Source: Mycobacterium basiliense
GTDB taxonomy: Bacteria > Actinomycetota > Actinomycetes > Mycobacteriales > Mycobacteriaceae
Direction: 5' to 3'
DNA length: 64,000 nucleotides
Assembly (NCBI RefSeq): GCF_900292015.1
Contig: NZ_LR130759.1
Location: 1,054,001-1,118,000, forward strand
Shown: positions 28,442 to 37,602 of the stretch, piece after piece
Position numbering within the stretch: the first letter of the stretch is position 1
How the letters are laid out: every line of letters starts with the position of its first letter
The notes under the pieces: generated by a model
Told to the model about the DNA's origin: nothing
Seen by the model: only the letters and a program-made list of their open reading frames with translations
The model's database searches: none
Program-made: the position numbers and the translations under genes

Positions 28442-28876
28442 CTAGCGGTGCCCCATGGCGCCGTGTCCGGCGGTGGGACTGGGTCCGGACATTGTGCCGG
28501 GCCACCCTGGTGTTCCCGGCGCTCCTACTTGCGGCCCGTAGGGGCCATAGGGTTCGCCGGGCGCCGGAGGTCCGCCCGGTCCGCCCGGGCCGCCCCAGCC
28601 GCCGGGGCCATACACACCGCCCGGTGTGCCGGGTGCCGGGGGGCCCGCGGACGGCAGGGTCGACGGGCCCGGATTCAGTGCGCATCGCTGTAAGGTGTCG
28701 TTCCACCACCAGCCGGGAGGGCATTGGTTGATGTCGGCCCGACCAATCGCTGGTGTGCCCAGTCCGATCACCGGCAATGATGCCAGTGCAAAACCGAGCG
28801 CGCCGATCGCGGCGCAACGGCGGAGCGAAGTGCTCATGGCAGACCTTGTTCGGTCTTTGTCGGCGGTGGTGTTCAT
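28442..28876 (-). CDS. Small secreted Gly/Pro-rich protein
   Basis: 144-residue protein with an N-terminal signal sequence (STSLRRCAAIGALGFALASLPVIG, likely cleavage near GRA-D), then a short Cys-containing motif INQCPPGWWWNDTLQRC and a long tail of Gly-Pro repeats (PGGVYGPGGWGGPGGPGGP). This layout is common among small mycobacterial cell-envelope or secreted proteins of unknown role. ATG at 28876 is favoured by GAGAGGA upstream; an internal ATG at 28837 also has a plausible site and would shorten the pre-sequence. It ends 7 bp from the pucR-like stop. Confidence 0.75.
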   Translation of the reverse strand: MNTTADKDRTRSAMSTSLRRCAAIGALGFALASLPVIGLGTPAIGRADINQCPPGWWWNDTLQRCALNPGPSTLPSAGPPAPGTPGGVYGPGGWGGPGGPGGPPAPGEPYGPYGPQVGAPGTPGWPGTMSGPSPTAGHGAMGHR

Positions 28877-28972
28877 TCAGGTGGGTCCTCTCTGCTTGCC
28901 GAAGTTATCTCCATGATCGAGGCCCAGTGGTCACCGAGGCTAGGGTCAAAAGCGCCCATTCTGCAGGAATAG

Positions 28973-28992
28973 TGGTGCAAAAGCGTGCGGTG
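28973..28992 (+). promoter_or_regulatory. Candidate PucR-regulator site upstream of amidohydrolase
   Basis: TGGTGCAAAAGCGTGC repeats 15 of 16 bases of the palindrome left part at 27186. The right arm is imperfect (TGCGGTG). It sits 136 bp before the amidohydrolase ATG and about 100 bp upstream of the secreted-protein start on the other strand. Confidence 0.5.
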
Positions 28993-29127
28993 CCAGCGAC
29001 GCCTGGATGGGTAGGCTGATCGACGATTCGCCGGGTCCCAGCCAGGGAATTCGGCCGGGTAATCCCTTGCGCCACAACATGGCCCGCTGCGACGCAGCAG
29101 GCGGTGCCGTTCGAATAGGAGCACAGT

Positions 29128-30798
29128 ATGACTGGCGATGCCGACACCATCTATGTCAACGGTGACATCATCACAATGGACGTCACGGTCGACGAGGAAC
29201 GGCCGACGGCCGAAGCGGTCGCCATCAAGGATGGCCGCATCGTCGCCGTCGGGACTCGGCAGAACGTGGCCCACCACCATCGGGGGCCCCGAACGCGCGT
29301 GGTTGATCTACATGGCCGCACACTGCTGCCGGGTTTCATCGATCCGCACAGCCACTACATCAATGCGCTCACGGTAGCCAACCAGGTCAACCTGTTCGCG
29401 CCACCGGCCGGCCCGTGCGCCGATGTCGACGCCATCGTCGCGCAGCTGAAGAGCTTCCGCGATGCCCACGACATCCCCGCGGGGGAACTCATTATCGGCT
29501 ACGGCTACGACGAGACGATCATGGCCGGTGGCCGCACGCTGCATCGTGAAGACCTCGACAAGGACTTTCCGTGCAACCCGGTGCTGGTCCGTCATGTTTC
29601 GCTGCACGGCGCGGTGCTCAATTCGGCCGCGCTGGACAAGTTCGGTATTTCGGCAAGCACCGTGACGCCGCCGGGCGGCGTGATTGTGCGCAAGGAAGGT
29701 TCGGATGAACCCGACGGGCTGATCATGGAAACCGCGTTCCTGGAGATTTTCGCGTCGCTGCCCAAGCCCACGCGGGAACAAGAGGTGCAGTGGAGCATCG
29801 CCGGCCAACAGCTCTACGCGGCCGCCGGCATCACCACCGCTCACGAAGGATTGACCCACGCGGATGACATCGCCGTTTTGCAGCGGGCGGCCGCCGGTGG
29901 CGCCAACCTCATTGACATCATCGCCTACCCGTTCATCCTTGAGCTGGACGAAGTTCTGCAGGACAACCCGCCCGACACATTCGGGACCTACCGCAACGGC
30001 GTCAAACTCGGCGGCGTAAAGATCACCCTGGACGGTTCGCCGCAGGGCCGTACCGCGTTCTTCACCACCCCATACCTGGTCGACGGACCCGACGGGCAGC
30101 ATCAGTGGACCGGAGAACTGCCCTTTCCGCAGGACACCGTCAACTCGTGGTTCAAACGTGTCTATGACCTCGGCGTGCCGCTAAACGTCCACGCCAACGG
30201 TGACGCCGCTATCGATGTCCTGCTCGCGGCACACGAGTACGCCGCGGCGGACGACCTCGCAAAAGACCGCCACACCACGGTGATTCATTCCCAGTTCGTG
30301 CGCCGCGATCAGCTCGCCAAGTACGCCGACTACAAGCTGATTCCCTCGCTATTCACCGAGCACGCCTTCTACTTCGGCGACACCCACGTGCGGTTACGCG
30401 GTAAGAAGCAGGCGCATTTCCTCAGCCCGATGCGGGCTGCCATCGACCTGGGGCTACGTCCCACCAACCACACAGATTTCAACGTCTCACCCCTGGACCA
30501 GATGTTCGTGGTGTGGACGGCGGTCAATCGCGTGTCCCGCAGTGGTGAGGTCATCGGCGCCGATCAGCGCGTCACCGCTCTGGAGGCGCTGCAGGCGATC
30601 ACCATCAACGCCGCACATCAGTACCGCGAGGAACAGTCCAAGGGCTCCATCACGGAGGGCAAACTGGCCGATCTGGTGATCCTGGACGGCAATCCGCTCA
30701 CCGTCGATCCCATGCGGATCAAAGACATCAGGGTCATCGAGACGATCAAAGCGGGGCGCACCATCTACCGGCGGCCCGCCCCGCCCAGCTGGCCATGA
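29128..30798 (+). CDS. YtcJ-type amidohydrolase
   Basis: 556-residue metal-dependent hydrolase of the amidohydrolase superfamily. Features: N-terminal beta-sandwich YVNGDIITMD and AIKDGRIVAVG; metal site LLPGFIDPHSHY; HANGDAAIDVLL; VIHSQFVRRDQL; TNHTDFNVSPL with the catalytic Asp; and the C-terminal sandwich ITEGKLADLVILDGNPLTVD. There is no signal peptide, so it is cytosolic. Family members cleave formamides or cyclic amides; the substrate is unknown. A PucR-type regulator and a HabA-like membrane enzyme lie upstream, suggesting a catabolic block, but that is inference. The start ATG at 29128 follows AATAGGAGCACAGT. Confidence 0.9.
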   Translation: MTGDADTIYVNGDIITMDVTVDEERPTAEAVAIKDGRIVAVGTRQNVAHHHRGPRTRVVDLHGRTLLPGFIDPHSHYINALTVANQVNLFAPPAGPCADVDAIVAQLKSFRDAHDIPAGELIIGYGYDETIMAGGRTLHREDLDKDFPCNPVLVRHVSLHGAVLNSAALDKFGISASTVTPPGGVIVRKEGSDEPDGLIMETAFLEIFASLPKPTREQEVQWSIAGQQLYAAAGITTAHEGLTHADDIAVLQRAAAGGANLIDIIAYPFILELDEVLQDNPPDTFGTYRNGVKLGGVKITLDGSPQGRTAFFTTPYLVDGPDGQHQWTGELPFPQDTVNSWFKRVYDLGVPLNVHANGDAAIDVLLAAHEYAAADDLAKDRHTTVIHSQFVRRDQLAKYADYKLIPSLFTEHAFYFGDTHVRLRGKKQAHFLSPMRAAIDLGLRPTNHTDFNVSPLDQMFVVWTAVNRVSRSGEVIGADQRVTALEALQAITINAAHQYREEQSKGSITEGKLADLVILDGNPLTVDPMRIKDIRVIETIKAGRTIYRRPAPPSWP

Positions 30799-30847
30799 CA
30801 TGGCTCACTCAAGGCCTAGCAAGGCCCAAGCGCGAGCGCCGGGAAAC

Positions 30848-31156
30848 TCAGGCGGAACGGCGGATACCCCGGCTGCGCCCAATGCCGCCCTTGAGCAGCA
30901 TGTCGCGCTCGGATTCGGACAAGCCGCCCCAGACGCCGTAGGGCTCGCCGACGTCCAGCGCGTGCGACCGGCACTCCTCGATCACTGGACAACGGCGGCA
31001 CATCTCCTTGGCGCGCTGCTCACGTTGCATGCGGGCGCGACCACGCTCGCCGTCGGGGTGGAAGAACATCGATGAGTCGACGCCGCGGCACAGGCCCTGC
31101 AACTGCCAGTTCCAGATGTCGGCGTTGGGCCCCGGTAGCTGCTCCGGCTGTGGCAT
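30848..31156 (-). CDS. whiB3: Redox-responsive regulator WhiB3
   Basis: WhiB-family 4Fe-4S protein of 102 residues, a redox and NO sensor that in M. tuberculosis interacts with the principal sigma factor and controls polyketide lipid synthesis. The four cluster Cys are visible: one in LQGLCRGVD and three in EMCRRCPVIEECRSHA. The G[IV]WGG turn is GVWGGLSESER and the C terminus is basic (IGRSRGIRRSA). ATG at 31156 gives the standard length; the frame is open 29 codons further but that part has no family similarity. Confidence 0.95.
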   Translation of the reverse strand: MPQPEQLPGPNADIWNWQLQGLCRGVDSSMFFHPDGERGRARMQREQRAKEMCRRCPVIEECRSHALDVGEPYGVWGGLSESERDMLLKGGIGRSRGIRRSA

Positions 31157-31528
31157 TGCTGATTCCCTCTCTGCACGGCACACCCAAGTGGAGGTTGGGT
31201 TCGCGAACGCGCGAGTTGTGCAACTGATAATCAGAGGCGTCAACGATGACTACCCGAACAACGGTAAACGCTAGGGGCGTTGCCGAATTTCCGTCAATAG
31301 CCTCATAAACCTACAAAATGCCTGGACGTTGGATGAGAATTAACTCTGCGTTCATCTGTCGCGCATTATCGGGAGGTCAAACGTGCTGCCGAAACCGGTT
31401 CGGTACCAGGAATTCCCAGTTCAGTGGGCTACTGTGAACAACCTGTAATTCACTTACGGATGCCTGTGAGTAATACTTCCGTAACACGGAAAGCACAAAC
31501 ATTTTACTGCTAAGGCGCGACTATCAAG
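31157..31528 (-). promoter_or_regulatory. Long divergent intergenic region whiB3 / Rv3415c-like
   Basis: 372 bp without a gene, noticeably more A/T-rich than its surroundings between about 31210 and 31510. It must hold the whiB3 promoter and long 5' leader on the minus strand and the promoter of the plus-strand gene. I could not pick a specific operator or -10 with confidence. Confidence 0.5.
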
Positions 31529-32395
31529 GTGATTGAAACGTGTCACACTTCGGCGGGTGAGTCGGCGGGTGAGTCGGCGGGTGAGCCCCCGGCGGAGGGG
31601 CTGCTGATCGAGGCCGCCTTCGGTGGCCGCCCGAGCACCTGGCCGCTGCCGACGGCGAGCACACCGGGCCAGCTGTGGCTGCGCGCGGTGGCTGCCGGTG
31701 GGCAAGGGCGCTACGGCTCCGCGTACGGGGATCTGGCGGCGTTGCGGCGGCGCGTGGCGGCGGGTCCGTTGGCATCGCTGGCGCACAGCGCCCAGGCCTC
31801 ATTTCTGCGTCAGCTCGGGTGGCACACGCTGGCGCGAGGTTGGGACGGTCGGGCGCTTGCGGTGGCCGGCACCGATGCTGAGGCCCGGACCGATGCGCTG
31901 GTCGGGTTGGCGGCCGACGCGCTGGGCATCGGTCGCTTCGCCGCATCGGCGGCCTTGTTGACGCGTGCGGACGCGGTTGTCGCGGAGGCCGAATTGCCGG
32001 CCCGCGTCGTGGACCGGCTGGCGGTGCGGCGGGGGTGGGTGGCCGCGGAACTGGCGATGGTCTCCGGCGACGGGGCTGCCGCTGTGCACCGCGCGGAGGA
32101 GGCAGTCGAGCTGGCGCAGAACATGATTGGCGCATCGGCGAGACATCGGGTCAAAAGTGATGTGGTGCTGGCCGCGGCCCTGTGCAGCGCCGGCGCTACC
32201 GAGCGAGCCCGCAGCGTCGGTGAAGCGGCCCTGGATGCCACCGGACGGCTGGGGTTGATACCGCTGCGCTGGGCGTTGGCTTGCTTGCTGATCGATACCG
32301 AAAGCGTCACGTTTACGGCACGCGAGTTGCGCGAGATTCGTGATATCTGCGCAGATCAGGTGTGGCGCGCCGGTGGAACGTGGCGTCCCGCTTGA
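31529..32395 (+). CDS. Helical-repeat protein of unknown function (Rv3415c-like)
   Basis: 288-residue, Ala-rich, almost entirely alpha-helical protein; pairs of helices such as ALVGLAADALGIGRFAASAALL, GWVAAELAMVSGDGAAAVHRAE and VLAAALCSAGATERARSVGEAAL look like TPR-type repeats. No catalytic motif. Its position just before sigD, with the sigD frame opening within its 3' end, matches Rv3415c. The N-terminal region carries an in-frame 12-bp tandem repeat. GTG at 31529 is the only candidate with a purine-rich upstream (CAAGGT). Confidence 0.8.
   Translation: MIETCHTSAGESAGESAGEPPAEGLLIEAAFGGRPSTWPLPTASTPGQLWLRAVAAGGQGRYGSAYGDLAALRRRVAAGPLASLAHSAQASFLRQLGWHTLARGWDGRALAVAGTDAEARTDALVGLAADALGIGRFAASAALLTRADAVVAEAELPARVVDRLAVRRGWVAAELAMVSGDGAAAVHRAEEAVELAQNMIGASARHRVKSDVVLAAALCSAGATERARSVGEAALDATGRLGLIPLRWALACLLIDTESVTFTARELREIRDICADQVWRAGGTWRPA
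31550..31585 (+). repeat. Three 12-bp tandem units at the 5' end of the Rv3415c-like gene
   Basis: TCGGCGGGTGAG x3, giving SAGE repeated three times at residues 8-19. In-frame, so copy number can change without frameshift. Confidence 0.9.
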
Positions 32396-32475
32396 ATCGC
32401 CGTTCGACCGTTATTGTCAATCCGTTAGTTAGCCCGGGATGTGTCCGGTTCGTAACGTTGGAGATATCGCCGTCG

Positions 32476-33051
32476 ATGACAATTGAAGGGGAACGTCTCG
32501 ACGCTGTGGTTGCGGAGGCCGTGGCAGGAGACCGGAACGCGCTTCGGGAGGTGCTGGAGACCATTCGCCCGATCGTTGTGCGATATTGCCGAGCGCGAGT
32601 CGGCACAGTCGAGCGGAGCGGCCTCTCAGCAGATGATGTGGCACAGGAGGTCTGCTTGGCCACCATTACGGCGCTGCCGCGCTATCGGGATCGAGGACGT
32701 CCGTTCCTGGCCTTCTTGTACGGCATCGCGGCCCACAAGGTCGCCGACGCTCATCGCGCGGCGGGGCGCGACCTTGCCTATCCGGCCGAATCGGTGCCCG
32801 AGCGCCGATCCGCCGACGCCGACCCAGAACAGCTGGCCATCGAGGCCGATTCGGTGTCCCGGATGAATGAGTTGCTCGAAATCCTGCCGGCCAAGCAGCG
32901 CGAGATTCTGATTCTGCGTGTTGTGGTCGGCCTCTCCGCCGAGGAGACCGCTGCCGCCGTCGGCAGCACCACCGGAGCGGTCCGGGTGGCCCAGCACCGC
33001 GCACTCCAGCGGCTCAAAGACGAAATCGTGGCGGCAGGTGACTATGCCTAA
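32476..33051 (+). CDS. sigD: Extracytoplasmic-function sigma factor SigD
   Basis: ECF sigma factor of about 191 residues from the chosen start. Region 2: AVAGDRNALREVLETIRPIVV and DDVAQEVCLATITALPRYRDRGRPFLAFLYGIA; region 4: LLEILPAKQREILILRVV and LSAEETAAAVGSTTGAVRVAQHRALQRLK. The gene overlaps its anti-sigma factor by 8 bp. The frame opens at GTG 32362 inside the previous gene; TTG 32458 and ATG 32476 are more reasonable, and I chose the ATG, although its GGAG is somewhat far upstream. SigD in M. tuberculosis is tied to stationary phase, lipid metabolism and the stringent response. Confidence 0.93.
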   Translation: MTIEGERLDAVVAEAVAGDRNALREVLETIRPIVVRYCRARVGTVERSGLSADDVAQEVCLATITALPRYRDRGRPFLAFLYGIAAHKVADAHRAAGRDLAYPAESVPERRSADADPEQLAIEADSVSRMNELLEILPAKQREILILRVVVGLSAEETAAAVGSTTGAVRVAQHRALQRLKDEIVAAGDYA

Positions 33052-34048
33052 TTCTGGATTTGCACTGGGTGATCAGCCAAGCCTGGGCCCCCGCTTGGAT
33101 GAGGTGGCCCGCACCGATCTGCTCCTGGACGCGCTCGCCGGCCGTGAGGAGGTCAATCTCGAGGATCCCGACGACGACGCGCTGGCCGCACTGCTGGGCG
33201 AGTGGCGCGATGATCTGAGGTGGCCACCGGCGAGCGCGCTGGTTTCCCAAGACGAAGCCGTCGAAGCACTGATTGTCGGCATGGTGGAGCGTCGACGCTC
33301 GCGTCGCAGCTTGGCGGCGATCGGGTCGGTGGCCGCGACGCTGTTGCTGCTGAGCGGGTTCGGCGCCGTGGTGGCCGAAGCGCGCCCCGGTGACCTGCTC
33401 TACGGCCTGCACGCGATGATCTTCAACGAGCCGCGGATCAGCGACGATCAGATCATGTTGTCCGCCAAGGCAGATCTGGCCAAGGCCGAACAGCTGATCG
33501 CGCTGGGCGAGTGGGACCAGGCCCAGACGCAACTGGCCGAAGTCAGCAGCACCTTGCAGGCCGTCAATGATGGCAGCCGCCGGCAGAACTTGATGAACGA
33601 ATTGAATCAGCTCAACACCAAGGTCGAAAAGCGCGATCCGAACGCGACGTTGTCTCCCAGTTCGCCGCCCCAGTCCGAGCTTGTCGGACCGGGGGACTCC
33701 CCGCGGCACGCCAAGACCCCGCTGGCTCCCGAAACTGCGGCACCCACCCCGCCGTCGGCGCCGGTGTCCGCACCGCCAGCGGCATCGGGTGTACCGGAGT
33801 CAACGCCACCGAACAGTCCGGTGGTCTCGGCTTCCTCGGCACCCAGCTCGTCGCCGCTCGCCGCGGGATCCGACGCGTCGGCGCCGTCGCCGAGCAACGC
33901 CAGCACAACGATGCCCACTGCGGTGCCGAGTCCATCCTCGTTAGCGCCGGGTGAGGCGCCCACCACCGGGTCGAGCACGCCAGGCGCGGGCGCCACGGCG
34001 CCGGGCCCTCCACCAACGGAAGAGCCCGCCGACGCATCGACGGGCTAG
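33044..34048 (+). CDS. rsdA: Anti-sigma-D factor RsdA
   Basis: Single-pass membrane anti-sigma factor, 334 residues. The N-terminal cytosolic part contains DEVARTDLLLDALAGREEV, the SigD-binding helix, then a membrane segment at about residues 90-112 (SLAAIGSVAATLLLLSGFGAVV). The extracytoplasmic part has a helical domain (GDLLYGLHAMIF, DLAKAEQLIALGEWDQAQTQL) and a 130-residue Pro/Ser/Ala-rich tail. ATG 33044 overlaps sigD by 8 bp. In M. tuberculosis RsdA is released by ClpXP-type proteolysis; whether the degron is kept here I cannot judge. Confidence 0.92.
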   Translation: MPNSGFALGDQPSLGPRLDEVARTDLLLDALAGREEVNLEDPDDDALAALLGEWRDDLRWPPASALVSQDEAVEALIVGMVERRRSRRSLAAIGSVAATLLLLSGFGAVVAEARPGDLLYGLHAMIFNEPRISDDQIMLSAKADLAKAEQLIALGEWDQAQTQLAEVSSTLQAVNDGSRRQNLMNELNQLNTKVEKRDPNATLSPSSPPQSELVGPGDSPRHAKTPLAPETAAPTPPSAPVSAPPAASGVPESTPPNSPVVSASSAPSSSPLAAGSDASAPSPSNASTTMPTAVPSPSSLAPGEAPTTGSSTPGAGATAPGPPPTEEPADASTG

Positions 34049-34066
34049 CGCTGCGCAGCGGCGCGT

Positions 34067-34480
34067 CTAGTGACGGCGGTGGAAACCGTCCGCGTCCGAC
34101 GTCGCTTCGTTGAGCGACGCATCGGCATAGCCGCGGCAATAGTCCCAGGTGACGTAGGCGTCCGGCTCGGGGTCATAGGCCGGCTCATGCGGGCGGACGG
34201 TGCCGTCAATCAGCAGTTGCAGCAGGTTGGCGCGCAGCATGTCCCAGTCGTGGTAGTGGTCCTGCTGGCATTCATCGCAGCACACAACCAGCCCGCGAAT
34301 TCCCCTGTGCGCCAACAGCGCTTCGTATACCGCAAGGTCGGCCAAGTCGGCCTCTACCGCCAGCCGCTCCTGCTGATCAAGGGGCTGACCGGGTTCGACG
34401 GCCTCCAATGCCGCCGACGGGTCACAGGGGTCGTCGGCGAAGGGATCGGGCGGCAAACCCGGCGGGAGGTGGTCGCGCAC
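34067..34480 (-). CDS. Conserved actinobacterial protein (Rv3412-like, DUF5319 type)
   Basis: 137-residue acidic protein with a Cys-rich centre, VVCCDECQQDHYHDWDMLRANLL, that could bind a metal, and a conserved Asp/Tyr-rich end (DAYVTWDYCRGYADAS). N terminus: RDHLPPGLPPDPFADDP. It converges with rsdA (18 bp gap) and diverges from guaB2. The same neighbourhood is found for Rv3412. Function unknown. Confidence 0.85.
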   Translation of the reverse strand: MRDHLPPGLPPDPFADDPCDPSAALEAVEPGQPLDQQERLAVEADLADLAVYEALLAHRGIRGLVVCCDECQQDHYHDWDMLRANLLQLLIDGTVRPHEPAYDPEPDAYVTWDYCRGYADASLNEATSDADGFHRRH

Positions 34481-34594
34481 GCCTCTACACTACGCAGCCA
34501 GGTAGCCATCGCGCTAGAAATTGCGCAGGCGCGCCGTGCGGGACGAGTTCCGCCCGCGCCACGCCAGCAGCTGCGGCTCGGGCGGCGTTGGTGA

Positions 34595-36232
<1,638 letters not shown>

Positions 36233-36240
36233 CGATGACC

Positions 36241-37368
36241 ATGGTCGAGATCGGCATGGGCCGCACCGCCCGACGCACCTATGAACTCAGCGAGATCAGC
36301 ATCGTTCCGTCCCGGCGTACTCGTTCGTCGAAAGACGTCTCCACGGCCTGGCAGCTCGACGCGTACCGTTTCGAAATCCCGGTTCTGGCGCACCCGACCG
36401 ACGCCTTGGTGTCGCCGGAGTTCGCCATCGAGCTCGGTCGGCTCGGCGGGCTGGCGGTGCTCAACGGCGAGGGCCTGATCGGCCGGCATTCCGATGTGCA
36501 AGCCAAGATCGCCCAGCTCGTCGAGGCCGCCAGTAAGGAGCCGGAACCCTCGGCGGCCATTCGGCTGCTGCAGGAGCTGCACGCCGCGCCGCTGGACCCC
36601 GATTTGCTGGGCGCGGCGGTGGCACGCATTCGCGAAGCGGGGGTAACCACCGCCGTGCGGATCAGCCCGCAAAATGCTCAGGCGCTCACTCCGGTGCTGC
36701 TACAGGCCGGTATCGACCTGCTCGTCATCCAGGGCACGATCGTCTCCGCGGAGCGCGTGGCCAGCGATGGTGAGCCCCTCAATTTGAAGACCTTCATCGC
36801 CGAGCTGGACATTCCGGTGGTTGCCGGCGGTGTGCTGGACCACCGCACCGCGTTACATCTGATGCGCACTGGCGCGGCCGGCGTCATCGTCGGCTATGGC
36901 TCCACCGAAGGGGTGACCACCACCGGTGAGGTGTTGGGCATCAGTGTGCCCATGGCGACCGCGATCGCCGACGCCGCCGCCGCGCGTCGTGAATATCTCG
37001 ACGAGACCGGCGGTCGCTACGTTCACGTGCTGGCGGATGGCGATATCCACACCTCCGGCGAGCTGGCAAAGGCCATCGCCTGTGGCGCCGACGCGGTGGT
37101 GTTGGGCACGCCGTTGGCTGAAAGCGCCGAGGCGCTCGGCGAAGGATGGTTCTGGCCGGCCGCGGCGGCGCACCCGTCGTTGCCGCGAGGGGCGTTGCTG
37201 CAGATTGCTATCGGTGAACGACCGCCGCTGGAGCGGGTGCTCAACGGACCCTCCGATGATCCGTTCGGCGCCCTCAATCTGGTTGGTGGTCTGCGTCGAT
37301 CGATGGCCAAGGCCGGCTATTGCGATCTCAAAGAGTTCCAGAAAGTCGGGCTGACCGTCGGCGGCTGA
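36241..37368 (+). CDS. guaB3: GuaB3, IMP-dehydrogenase-family paralog
   Basis: 375-residue TIM-barrel relative of IMP dehydrogenase that lacks the CBS domains. N-terminal VEIGMGRTARRTYELSEISIVPS, then AIELGRLGGLAVLNGEGLIG, PVVAGGVLDHRTALHL, GAAGVIVGYGSTEGVTTT and DGDIHTSGELAKAIACGADAVVLG. The IMP-dehydrogenase catalytic Cys loop (GSICTT) is replaced by GYGSTEGVTTT, so it is unlikely to have the same activity; a GMP reductase-like role has been reported for some actinobacterial GuaB3. Start at ATG 36241 gives the usual length; ATG 36235 would add two residues. Eight bp after guaB2, clearly co-transcribed. Confidence 0.93.
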   Translation: MVEIGMGRTARRTYELSEISIVPSRRTRSSKDVSTAWQLDAYRFEIPVLAHPTDALVSPEFAIELGRLGGLAVLNGEGLIGRHSDVQAKIAQLVEAASKEPEPSAAIRLLQELHAAPLDPDLLGAAVARIREAGVTTAVRISPQNAQALTPVLLQAGIDLLVIQGTIVSAERVASDGEPLNLKTFIAELDIPVVAGGVLDHRTALHLMRTGAAGVIVGYGSTEGVTTTGEVLGISVPMATAIADAAAARREYLDETGGRYVHVLADGDIHTSGELAKAIACGADAVVLGTPLAESAEALGEGWFWPAAAAHPSLPRGALLQIAIGERPPLERVLNGPSDDPFGALNLVGGLRRSMAKAGYCDLKEFQKVGLTVGG

Positions 37369-37602
37369 CGCCGACTCGCGCCGGTTGGCGGCACGTGTCG
37401 CCGCCGTGATGCGTTGACCGTTTTCCCGCATCATGGATGGTTCTACGCAAATCGCCAACATCGCGCCAGGATCCGAGTATGGTCCGCGAGTAACGGAAAC
37501 AGTTGTGGCTAGCAAACAAGTGGCTGGCTGCTTGCCGGGCATGGGGTGGTGTCCCACGATGAGTTGCTTGACGGCGCTAGCGTCAAGAAAGGGGCTGTTG
37601 TC

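Noticed and set aside
37387..37405. GGCGGC-N7-GCCGCC hairpin after guaB3
   Set aside because: Short GC-rich stem with no U-run; common by chance at this base composition.
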